From Streptomyces sp. V4I2 (lineage in GTDB: Bacteria > Actinomycetota > Actinomycetes > Streptomycetales > Streptomycetaceae), in the NCBI RefSeq assembly GCF_030817655.1, contig NZ_JAUSZM010000003.1, forward strand, positions 4,650,001 through 4,714,000: a DNA stretch of 64,000 nucleotides, written 5' to 3'. A model generated the notes under the pieces. The model was given only the letters and a program-made list of their open reading frames with translations, made no database searches and was not told the origin of the DNA. Made by a program: the position numbers and the translations under genes. This document shows, one piece after another, positions 54,782 through 62,502 of this stretch. Each line of letters opens with the position of its first letter. Position 1 is the stretch's first letter.

Positions 54782-56164
54782 TCACCCTTGCAACCGCGTC
54801 CCACAGTGCGGCCAGGGACTCGCCCCCCGCCGCGCATACAGCTTCTTCGCCCGGAACGTCTGCTCCGCAGCCGACGCGTCCTGCGGCCGCCCCTTCCCGC
54901 CGAGGCTCTGCCAGGTCCGGGTGTCGAACTGGTAGAGCCCGCCGTACGTCCCCGAGGAATCGACCGCGCCCGGCCGTCCCCCGGACTCGCACGCCGCAAG
55001 CCCCTGCCAGTTGAGATCGTCGGCTCCCTGCACGGACGTCGACATCGGCTTCGTGCCCACCTTCACCACCTGCGCGCGCGGCTCCCGCACCAGCTCGGTC
55101 CGGGTCCGCCGCGGCTTCTGCTTGACGCCGTTGACGGTCCGCAGGGAGTAGCTGACCCGCCGCAGCCCCGGCTGCCCGGCCCGCTCGACGACCTCGGTGC
55201 CCCGGAACAGGGTGGGGTCCTCGGTCCGGTGCACCTCGAAGGGGATCGCCTCGTCGCGGACCTCCTTGCTGCCCGTGATCCGCAGCACGGTGACGGTCTG
55301 CCCGTCGCGCGGGAAGCTCTCCGGCGCGACGGACGTGGCGTCCTGCCCGCGCAGGGTGACCCCGGCCTCCTCGACGACCTCGCGCACGGTCGCCGCGTTG
55401 GTGCGGATCGTGCGCGCCCGGCCGTCCGCCAGGACCGTCACGGCCCGTTCGGTACGCACGTCCAGCGCGAGTCCCTCGCGCCCGATGCGGCGGGAGCGCG
55501 AGGCGGACAGATACGCGCCCTCCGCACGCACCCCCATCTGCTGAAGCGCCCCCTCCACCGTGCGCGCCGTCGTCCACACCTCGCGCCGGTGCCCGTCGAG
55601 CGTGAGCCGGACGGGACGCCCGTAGCGCACGGCGACCTCGTCGCCGCTGTCCAGCTCCTCGCCGGGGGCGGGCGCGACCACGTCGTGCGCGCCGACCCGC
55701 ACGCCTTCCTCGGCGAGCAGTTCGGTGACGTCGTCCGCGAAGGTGTGCAGGGTGCGCGGCTTGCCGTCGACGCTGAGCTCGATCGCCTTGTCCTTGGCGA
55801 CGAACGCGGTGGTGCCGCCCGCGAGGAACGCGACGACCAGCGCCTGCGGCAGCAGTCGGCGCATGGTCCCGTCCGAGCGCTCGGCGTACCGGGCCCTGCG
55901 CCGGCGCGCGGCCCGCCCGTTCCCGCCGTCCTCCATCACGGGCTCCGGCGCGCTGTACCGCGGCGGCGCGGGCTCGCGCGCCTCGTAGGCGGACGTGTAC
56001 GTGTCGTCAGTGCGCGGGGACATGTCGTCGGCCGGCGGATACAGGTCGTCGTACGACGTCGGCGCCACGTACACGCCATAGGCCAGCGCCTGCGCGCTGT
56101 GCACGTCGGTGTACGGCTCGCTCGGGCCGTACGTCTCGTACGTCTGGTAGTGCGAGTTGCTCAC
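54782..56164 (-). CDS. Resuscitation-promoting factor, RpfB-like
   Basis: A 460-residue secreted wall hydrolase. A 110-residue Tyr/Pro/Asp-rich cytoplasmic start precedes a signal anchor (LLPQALVVAFLAGGTTAFVA). Three DUF348 repeats follow (ELSVDGKPRTLHTFADDVTE is the first), then a G5 domain (SYSLRTVNGVKQKPRRTR) and the C-terminal Rpf transglycosylase (NWQGLAACESGGRPG with catalytic Glu, GGLYQFDTRTWQSLGG). The start is GTG at 56164, with GGAGCG upstream. It cleaves peptidoglycan and supports germination. I recall this being rpfC in S. coelicolor. Confidence 0.92.
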   Translation of the reverse strand: MSNSHYQTYETYGPSEPYTDVHSAQALAYGVYVAPTSYDDLYPPADDMSPRTDDTYTSAYEAREPAPPRYSAPEPVMEDGGNGRAARRRRARYAERSDGTMRRLLPQALVVAFLAGGTTAFVAKDKAIELSVDGKPRTLHTFADDVTELLAEEGVRVGAHDVVAPAPGEELDSGDEVAVRYGRPVRLTLDGHRREVWTTARTVEGALQQMGVRAEGAYLSASRSRRIGREGLALDVRTERAVTVLADGRARTIRTNAATVREVVEEAGVTLRGQDATSVAPESFPRDGQTVTVLRITGSKEVRDEAIPFEVHRTEDPTLFRGTEVVERAGQPGLRRVSYSLRTVNGVKQKPRRTRTELVREPRAQVVKVGTKPMSTSVQGADDLNWQGLAACESGGRPGAVDSSGTYGGLYQFDTRTWQSLGGKGRPQDASAAEQTFRAKKLYARRGASPWPHCGTRLQG

Positions 56165-56219
56165 GCCGACACGCTCCAGGGGCCGGAGGGGTCCAGAGGG
56201 GTCCGGATCGGGCCCCCAG

Positions 56220-56248
56220 AACCTAGCGGAGCGGCTGTCACTCTCCAA
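56220..56248 (-). promoter_or_regulatory. Promoter of the resuscitation-promoting factor gene
   Basis: Minus-strand TTGGAG (56248-56243), 17 bp and TAGGTT (56225-56220) lie 56 bp before the GTG. Both hexamers fit the housekeeping consensus. Confidence 0.6.
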
Positions 56249-56305
56249 AGCGACGCGACTACCCAGAGTGGTGTTCGGGCGGGCCGGTAACGGAACGGTC
56301 GCGGC

Positions 56306-57187
56306 TCAGTAGCCGAACGCGCGTGCCGTGTTGGCGGCGAGTGCCGACGCCAGCGCGTCCTCGTCCATGCCGCGCACGGCGGCCAGCGCGCGCACCGTGA
56401 CCGGAATGAGATACGGGGCGTTGGGCCGTCCGCGGTACGGCACCGGCGTCAGGAACGGCGCGTCGGTCTCCACCAGGAGCAGCTCCGGCGGGGCCACAGC
56501 CACGGCGTCCCGCAGGTTCTGGGCGTTCTTGAAGGTGACGTTGCCGGCGAAGGACATGAAGTATCCGGCGGCGGCGCAGATCTCGGCCATCTCGGCGTCG
56601 CCCGAGTAGCAGTGGAAGACGGTGCGCTCGGGGGCGCCCTCTTCCTTCAGCACGCGCAGCACGTCGGCGTGGGCGTCGCGGTCGTGGATGACCAGGGCCT
56701 TGCCGTGCCGCTTGGCGATCTCGATGTGGGCGCGGAACGACCTCTCCTGCGCCTCCTTGCCCTCCGGCCCGGTGCGGAAGTAGTCGAGGCCGGTCTCGCC
56801 GACGCCCTTGACCTGCTCCAGGCCGGCCAGCCGGTCGATCTCGGCGAGCGCCTCGTCGAGGCCCGCGTCCCCGCCCGGCGTGCGCGCGCCCTGCCGGGAC
56901 CAGCCGTCGGGGTCGCCGTGGACGATCCGCGGGGCTTCGTTGGGGTGCAGGGCGACGGTCGCGTGGACGGCGTCGTACCGCGCGGCCGTCTCGGCCGCCC
57001 ACCGGGAGCCGGCCACGTCGCAGCCGACCTGCACGACCGTGGTCACGCCCACCGACGCGGCTTTCGCGAGCCCCTCCTCCACGGTCCCCGACTGCATGTC
57101 GAGGTGGGTGTGGGAGTCGGCGACCGGCACCCGGAGGGGTTCCGGGAGCGGCGGGGCGGCGTTCTTGTCGGCGGCGTTCGAAGGCAT
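56306..57187 (-). CDS. tatD: TatD-family metal-dependent DNase
   Basis: A 293-residue TIM-barrel hydrolase. Metal ligands are visible in DSHTHLD, GVGETGLDYF, IHDRDAHADV, VFHCYSGD and ETDAPFL. Related enzymes are 3'-5' exonucleases. A 20-residue Pro/Ala-rich N-terminal extension is present. Its stop is 142 bp from the rpf start. Confidence 0.92.
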   Translation of the reverse strand: MPSNAADKNAAPPLPEPLRVPVADSHTHLDMQSGTVEEGLAKAASVGVTTVVQVGCDVAGSRWAAETAARYDAVHATVALHPNEAPRIVHGDPDGWSRQGARTPGGDAGLDEALAEIDRLAGLEQVKGVGETGLDYFRTGPEGKEAQERSFRAHIEIAKRHGKALVIHDRDAHADVLRVLKEEGAPERTVFHCYSGDAEMAEICAAAGYFMSFAGNVTFKNAQNLRDAVAVAPPELLLVETDAPFLTPVPYRGRPNAPYLIPVTVRALAAVRGMDEDALASALAANTARAFGY

Positions 57188-57233
57188 GCCCCGATCCTAC
57201 GAAAGGGGCACGCGGCCTCGGCCGGCGATCAGC

Positions 57234-57662
57234 TCAGCTCGCCCTGCGCTGGAACGGGTGCAGGAGATCGGACAGGTGCCAGTGACGGCCCTCCCCCTGC
57301 TCCCGTTGCTCCCTGTGCTGCTCACCCTCACCCACCGGCGCCTCCACCGGCCCGGCGGGCGGCATGCGGTGCTGCCGGTGCGCCGCGTCGCGGGCCGAGG
57401 CGACCCGGCCCGGCCGCATGATCCGTACGACGTGGTTGTCGCAGTTGGTGCAGGTGGGCCGGGAGAGCGGGGAGGGCACCACCTGGCCGTCCACCACGTA
57501 GAGCACGAACTCGTGGTCGTCGGCGTCCACGTGGTGCTCTATCTCGTACGACTGCTCCCACCCGTGCCCGCAGCGCATGCAGGCGAAGGAATACGACTCG
57601 TGGACGACGGCGGTCGCGCCGGCGCGGAGGCCGGTCTGCGGCTGCCCTGCGATCTCGCTCAT
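57234..57662 (-). CDS. Small zinc-ribbon-like protein
   Basis: A 142-residue protein. CMRCGHGWEQSYEIEHHV and PTCTNCDNHVVRIM supply two Cys pairs, a zinc ribbon. The C-terminal 50 residues are His/Arg/Gln-rich and probably disordered. It is conserved in streptomycetes, to my recollection, with no assigned role. The ATG at 57662 has AGGAGC upstream; the longer frame upstream lacks a ribosome site. Confidence 0.75.
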   Translation of the reverse strand: MSEIAGQPQTGLRAGATAVVHESYSFACMRCGHGWEQSYEIEHHVDADDHEFVLYVVDGQVVPSPLSRPTCTNCDNHVVRIMRPGRVASARDAAHRQHRMPPAGPVEAPVGEGEQHREQREQGEGRHWHLSDLLHPFQRRAS

Positions 57663-57927
57663 GCCAGCTCCTGGTGTCCGCTGGGGACGACTGGGACGGG
57701 GTACGTCCTCTTCACCCAGTGGACGCCTCGGCGGGCATGAAGGCAGCAGACCTGTCGACTGTTGGCGGCGATTTGGGCGTCCCTTGCCATTCCGCCCTGT
57801 TGACCCGCCGCGGGCTTTGCCTTCCAAGCTGTCTCTTTGCGCACCCATGGGGCGCACGCCCGGGGCGCCCGCTCAGCGGAGATACGCCCTGCTCAGAAGG
57901 CGTTTCGCGCCTCCCGGTCCAAGGCGT
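57663..57927. other. Intergenic region between rsmI and the zinc-ribbon gene
   Basis: 265 bp with no gene and no clear hairpin. Confidence 0.4.
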
Positions 57928-58785
57928 TCACGCCCCCGCGTTCTTCGCCGCCACGACCGCGTCGAACACCTGCCGCTTGGGCAGCCCCGTGTCGGCGGCC
58001 ACCGCGGCGATGGCCTCCTTGCGCCGCTCCCCCGCCTCCTCGCGCACCCGCACCCGCCGCACCAGCTCCGCGGCGTCGAGTTCCTCGGGACCGCGCTCCG
58101 GCGCCCCCTCCACCACGACGGTGATCTCCCCGCGTACGCCCTCAGCCGCCCACGCGGCCAGCTCGCCCAGACCGCCGCGCCTGACCTCCTCGTACGTCTT
58201 GGTCAGCTCCCGGCAGACGGCGGCCCGCCGGTCGGTGCCGAACACCTCGGCCATCGCGGCGAGGGTGTCGTCGAGCCGGTGCGGGGCCTCGAAGTAGACG
58301 AGGGTGCGCCGCTCCCCGGCGACCTCCCGCAGCCGGGACAGCCGTTCGCCGGCCTTCCGCGGCAGGAACCCCTCGAAGCAGAAGCGGTCGACGGGCAGCC
58401 CGGACAGTGCGAGCGCGGTGAGCACGGCGGACGGTCCGGGTACGGCGGTGACCCGGATGTCCTTCTCGACGGCGGCGGCCACGAGCCGGTACCCGGGGTC
58501 GGAGACCGAGGGCATCCCGGCGTCCGTGACGAGCAGCACACGCGCGCCCTTCACCAACTCCTCGACCAGCTCCGGCGTACGGGCGGCCTCGTTGCCCTCG
58601 AAGTACGAAAGGACCCTCCCCTTGGGCGTCACCCCCAGCGCCTGCGTCAGCCGGCGCAGGCGCCGGGTGTCCTCCGCGGCGACGACGTCGGCCCCGGCCA
58701 GCTCCTCGGCAAGGCGGGGCGGGGCATCGGAGATGTCGCCGATGGGGGTACCGGCAAGGACCAGGGTTCCGGGCGCAACTGTCAC
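57928..58785 (-). CDS. rsmI: 16S rRNA (cytidine1402-2'-O)-methyltransferase RsmI
   Basis: A 285-residue tetrapyrrole-methylase-fold enzyme. LVLAGTPIGDISDAPPRLAEEL starts it; VLSYFEGNEA, VTDAGMPSVSDPGYRL and VPGPSAVLTALALSGLP are signature motifs, and RELTKTYEEV ends the core. The start is GTG at 58785 with GAGGA upstream. It is divergent from pmt with 63 bp between starts. Confidence 0.95.
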   Translation of the reverse strand: MTVAPGTLVLAGTPIGDISDAPPRLAEELAGADVVAAEDTRRLRRLTQALGVTPKGRVLSYFEGNEAARTPELVEELVKGARVLLVTDAGMPSVSDPGYRLVAAAVEKDIRVTAVPGPSAVLTALALSGLPVDRFCFEGFLPRKAGERLSRLREVAGERRTLVYFEAPHRLDDTLAAMAEVFGTDRRAAVCRELTKTYEEVRRGGLGELAAWAAEGVRGEITVVVEGAPERGPEELDAAELVRRVRVREEAGERRKEAIAAVAADTGLPKRQVFDAVVAAKNAGA

Positions 58786-58836
58786 GTTTCCATCCTCGCA
58801 GGGGCCCAAGCACGGGACTCACACAGCGCCGTTCCC

Positions 58837-58851
58837 TACGATGGCGCGGTG
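58837..58851 (+). promoter_or_regulatory. pmt -10 element and leaderless GTG start
   Basis: TACGAT (58837-58842) is 6 bp before the GTG (58849-58851). Transcription would start at or next to the start codon. GGGACT, 17 bp upstream, is a weak -35. No ribosome site is seen. Confidence 0.5.
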
Positions 58852-60591
58852 ACCAGTACCGCGTCCTCCATGGACACCCGGCAGGAGCAGGCCCTTCAGG
58901 ACCAGCGGCCGTCGTGGCAGCAGCGGCTGCGCCGTTTCGGCTATGCGGCGACGCCCAGAGGCGACGTACGCGACCGCCTGGTGCCGCCGTACGTCGAGCC
59001 CAGCCCTCGGCTGTGGCAGATCCTCGGGGTGTCGAAGGAGTTCGCCGGGCGGATCGGCCGCTGGTCCGCGTGGGGCGGTCCACTGCTGGTGACGCTGTTC
59101 GCGGGCGTCATCCGGTTCTGGAACCTGGGCAGCCCGAAGGCGGTGATATTCGACGAGACGTACTACGCGAAGGACGCGTGGGCGCTCGTGCACCGCGGGT
59201 ACGAGGTCAACTGGGACAAGAACGTCAACGACCTGATCCTGTCGAACAACGGGAACGTCCCGATCCCGACGGACGCGGCCTATGTCGTGCACCCGCCGGT
59301 CGGCAAGTACGTCATCGGGCTCGGGGAGCTGATCTTCGGGTTCAACCCCTTCGGCTGGCGGTTCATGACCGCCCTGCTCGGCACCCTGGCGATCCTGATG
59401 CTGTGCCGCATCGGCCGCCGCCTGTTCCGCTCGACGTTCCTCGGCTGTCTGGCCGGTGCGCTGATGGCGGTGGACGGCCTGGCGTTCGTGATGGCCCGCA
59501 CCTCGCTGCTCGACGGTGTGCTGATGTTCTTCGTGCTGGCCGCGTTCGGCTGTCTGCTGATCGACCGCGACCGGGCGCGCGAGAAACTCGCCGCCGCCCT
59601 TCCGGCCGACGCCGACGGCCGGGTCCGCCCCGACGCGCACATCGCGGAGACCACCCGCTTCGGGTGGCGCCCCTGGCGCTGGCTGGCGGGCCTGATGATG
59701 GGCCTGGCGATCGGCACGAAGTGGAACGGCCTCTACGTCCTGGTCTTCTTCTGCGTGCTGGCCGTGCTGTGGGACGTCGGCTCCCGCAAGGTCGCGGGTG
59801 CGGGCCGCCCGTACGCGGCGGTGCTCAGGCGCGACCTCGGCTTCGCGTTCCTGGCCACCGTGCCGGTCGCGATCGCCACGTACGTCCTGTCCTGGCTGGG
59901 CTGGATCCTCTCCCCCGCCAACGGCAGCGGCGGCTACTACCGCAACTGGGCCGCGACCGACGGCAAGGGCGGCAGCTGGACCTGGCTCTTCCCCGACTGG
60001 TGGCGCAGCCTGTGGCACTACGAGCACGAGGTCTACAAGTTCAACATCAACCTCTCCTCGCCGCACACCTACGAGTCCAACCCGTGGAGCTGGATCGTCA
60101 CCGGCCGCCCGGTCTCGTACTTCTACGAGTCCCCCGCCCCCGGCAAGGACGGCTGCCCCACGGACGCCGGTGAGAAGTGCGCCCGCGAGGTCCTCGCCAT
60201 CGGCACACCGCTGCTGTGGTGGGTGGCCTGCTTCGCGATCCTGTACGTCCTGTGGCGCTGGTTCTTCCGCCGCGACTGGCGGGCCGGCGCGATCGCCTGC
60301 GGTATCGCGGCCGGTTACCTGCCCTGGTTCCTCTACCAGGACCGCACGATCTTCTTCTTCTACACGATCGTCTTCGTCCCGTTCCTCTGCCTGGCCGTCG
60401 CCATGCTCCTCGGCGCGATCATCGGCCCGCCGGGCTCCAGCGACACCCGCCGGGTGGCGGGCGCCACGGGTGCGGGCGTCCTGGTCCTGCTGATCGCCTG
60501 GAACTTCATCTACTTCTGGCCGCTGTACACCGGCACCGCCATCCCGATAGACGAGTGGCGGTCGCGGATGTGGCTGGACACATGGGTCTAG
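58849..60591 (+). CDS. pmt: Protein O-mannosyltransferase (PMT family)
   Basis: A 580-residue glycosyltransferase with about 11 helices. VIFDETYYAKDAWALV has the conserved Asp-Glu of the first loop. Further PMT marks are HPPVGKYVIG, GLAIGTKWNGLYVLVFF, the WILSPANGSGGYYRNWAA loop and SYFYESPAPG. It transfers mannose from polyprenyl phosphate to exported proteins and is needed for phage phiC31 infection in S. coelicolor. The GTG at 58849 matches family N-termini; an ATG at 58870 is an alternative. Confidence 0.93.
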   Translation: MTSTASSMDTRQEQALQDQRPSWQQRLRRFGYAATPRGDVRDRLVPPYVEPSPRLWQILGVSKEFAGRIGRWSAWGGPLLVTLFAGVIRFWNLGSPKAVIFDETYYAKDAWALVHRGYEVNWDKNVNDLILSNNGNVPIPTDAAYVVHPPVGKYVIGLGELIFGFNPFGWRFMTALLGTLAILMLCRIGRRLFRSTFLGCLAGALMAVDGLAFVMARTSLLDGVLMFFVLAAFGCLLIDRDRAREKLAAALPADADGRVRPDAHIAETTRFGWRPWRWLAGLMMGLAIGTKWNGLYVLVFFCVLAVLWDVGSRKVAGAGRPYAAVLRRDLGFAFLATVPVAIATYVLSWLGWILSPANGSGGYYRNWAATDGKGGSWTWLFPDWWRSLWHYEHEVYKFNINLSSPHTYESNPWSWIVTGRPVSYFYESPAPGKDGCPTDAGEKCAREVLAIGTPLLWWVACFAILYVLWRWFFRRDWRAGAIACGIAAGYLPWFLYQDRTIFFFYTIVFVPFLCLAVAMLLGAIIGPPGSSDTRRVAGATGAGVLVLLIAWNFIYFWPLYTGTAIPIDEWRSRMWLDTWV

Positions 60592-60765
60592 CCGTCCCGT
60601 AAACGGCCGGAGCGCCTTGGCACAGATCTCGCCACATTCGCTCAACAAAAGGGAAACTTCCGTTACAGCAGCCACATCTTCCGCATAGAGTGCGACCCGT
60701 TGACAGCCTTTCTGAACGCGTTCAGAAGATGCGGGGAAGGCACAAGGGGGAGGGGAAGCGCCGTA
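60592..60765. promoter_or_regulatory. Promoter region of the penicillin-binding protein genes with 18-bp palindrome
   Basis: A consensus -35 TTGACA (60700-60705) is followed by the perfect palindrome TTCTGAACGCGTTCAGAA (60710-60727), which covers the spacer and -10 position. GGGAAAC (60651) with TCT downstream resembles an ECF-type promoter at loose spacing. No regulator is adjacent. Confidence 0.5.
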
Positions 60766-62406
60766 ATGGGCAAGGGGGTAAAGACCGCCGTCATCGGTGG
60801 TGTGTTTGCCGTGATGGTCGGCGGCGCCGGGTACGGGGCGTACAACTTCGTGTCCGCGCTGAACGAGGACGGGGGCGGCGGGGCGGGTACGGCCGCCGGG
60901 CCGGCGCCGGTCAAGAGCGGGCCGCCGAGCGCGGACGAGGTCAAGGAGACGACCGCCAAGTTCTTCGCGGCCTGGGAGAAGGGCGACGCGGCGGACGCGG
61001 CGGCGTACACGAACAACGACACCGCGGCCGAGCCGCTGCTGACGGCGTACGGCGCGGCCGCCCACATCGGTGACGTGAAGATCACTCCCGGTACGGCGTC
61101 CGGCGCGACCGTTCCGTACACGGTGAAGGCGAAGGTGTCGTACGACGGGAAGTCGAAGCCGCTGACGTACAAGAGCGAGCTGACCGTCGTGCGCGGGGTC
61201 ACCACCGGGCGGGCACTGGTCGACTGGCAGCCGTCCGTGATCCATCCCGAGCTGCAGCGGGACGACACCCTGGTCACCGGGGAGGCGGCGAGCCCGCCGA
61301 TCGAGGCCGTCGACCGCAACGGGACCGTGCTGACGGAGGAGAAGTACCCCTCCCTCGGGCCGGTCCTGGACGCGCTGCGCGGCAAGTACGGCGACAAGGC
61401 CGGCGGCACCCCGGGCATCGAGCTGGTGATCCGGCACCCGGAGGGGGGCGCCGCCGACACCCCGCTGGTGACCCTCGCCAAGGGCAGGGCGGGCAAGCTG
61501 GAGACCACCCTCAGCGCGACCGCGCAGGCCGCGGCGGAGAAGGCGGTCAAGCAGTACGCCCAGTCGTCGGTCGTCGCCGTCAAGCCCAGCACGGGTGAGG
61601 TGCTGGCGGTGGCGAACAACCGCACGGACGCCTTCAACGCGGCCTTCGAGGGCACGGTCGCGCCCGGCTCCACGATGAAGATCATCACTGCCGCGATGCT
61701 CATAGACAACGGCGTGACCTCGATGAACGGCCCGGCGCCCTGCGAGAACACCGCCGTGTGGCAGAGCCAGACCTTCAAGAACCTCACGGGCATGAAGCCC
61801 AACCTGAACGCCACGCTCGCCAACAGCTTCATGCGGTCCTGCAACACCGCCTTCATCAAGCTCATCGACGAGAATCCGCTCACCGACGAGTCGCTGACCA
61901 CGGAGGCCCAGACCCGCTTCGGCATCGGCCTGGACTGGAAGACCGGCATCGTCTCCTTCGACGGCAGCGTCCCCGCCTCCGGTGGCCCGGACCGCGCGGC
62001 CAACGCGATCGGGCAGGGCCAGGTCCAGATGAACCCGCTGAACATGGCCTCCGTGACGGCCACCGCCGTCACCGGCGACTTCCGCCAGCCCTACCTGGTG
62101 TCGCCGAAGCTCGACGACCGCCAACTGGCCACCGCCAAGGGGCTGCCGTACAACACGGCCTCCCAGCTGAAGCAGATGATGCGGCTGACCGCGACCCAGG
62201 GCACCGCCCAGGAGGCGATGTCGGGGCTCGGCGGGGACATCGGCGCGAAGACCGGTTCCGCAGAGGTCGACGGGCAGGCCGTGTCCGACAGCTGGTTCAC
62301 CGGATTCCGCAACGACGTGGCGGCGGCGGCCATGACTCAGGAGGGCGGACACGGCGGCGAAGCGGCGGGCCCGATTGTCGCAGCTGTGCTACGAGCTGCC
62401 GGCTGA
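60766..62406 (+). CDS. Penicillin-binding protein (NTF2/MecA_N type), copy 1
   Basis: A 546-residue class B-type PBP. A membrane anchor (VIGGVFAVMVGGAGYGAY), a MecA-like NTF2 domain (residues 65-170, FFAAWEKGDAADAAAYTNND), a dimerisation part and a transpeptidase domain. Active-site motifs are intact: S302-T-M-K305, S358-C-N360 and K495-T-G497. It cross-links peptidoglycan outside the membrane. The ATG at 60766 has GAGGGGAAG upstream. Confidence 0.92.
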   Translation: MGKGVKTAVIGGVFAVMVGGAGYGAYNFVSALNEDGGGGAGTAAGPAPVKSGPPSADEVKETTAKFFAAWEKGDAADAAAYTNNDTAAEPLLTAYGAAAHIGDVKITPGTASGATVPYTVKAKVSYDGKSKPLTYKSELTVVRGVTTGRALVDWQPSVIHPELQRDDTLVTGEAASPPIEAVDRNGTVLTEEKYPSLGPVLDALRGKYGDKAGGTPGIELVIRHPEGGAADTPLVTLAKGRAGKLETTLSATAQAAAEKAVKQYAQSSVVAVKPSTGEVLAVANNRTDAFNAAFEGTVAPGSTMKIITAAMLIDNGVTSMNGPAPCENTAVWQSQTFKNLTGMKPNLNATLANSFMRSCNTAFIKLIDENPLTDESLTTEAQTRFGIGLDWKTGIVSFDGSVPASGGPDRAANAIGQGQVQMNPLNMASVTATAVTGDFRQPYLVSPKLDDRQLATAKGLPYNTASQLKQMMRLTATQGTAQEAMSGLGGDIGAKTGSAEVDGQAVSDSWFTGFRNDVAAAAMTQEGGHGGEAAGPIVAAVLRAAG

Positions 62407-62502
62407 CGTCACCCGCGCAGCACGGGACCCTAGGGTGGTGTCGTCGTTGAGGTGGAATGAGGGCAACGGGGACCCTGGGGATCGTGCGGAGGATCGAAAG
62501 CT
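62407..62502. other. Gap between the two PBP genes
   Basis: 96 bp. It ends in GGAGGATCGAAAGCT, the ribosome site of the next gene. No strong hairpin or promoter is seen; read-through is possible. Confidence 0.5.

Noticed and set aside
56165..56305. Possible c-di-AMP (ydaO) riboswitch ahead of the rpf gene, as reported for another Streptomyces rpf gene
   Set aside because: The gap is only 141 bp, a good promoter lies 56 bp before the GTG, and no ydaO-like conserved blocks are visible.
57577..60591. 1004-codon reading of the pmt frame
   Set aside because: The first 424 codons run antisense to rsmI and the zinc-ribbon gene. PMT homology begins at the GTG at 58849.
58819..62352. 1177-codon minus-strand frame opposite pmt and the first PBP
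   Set aside because: It crosses two real genes and their promoter region; composition is typical of an antisense shadow.
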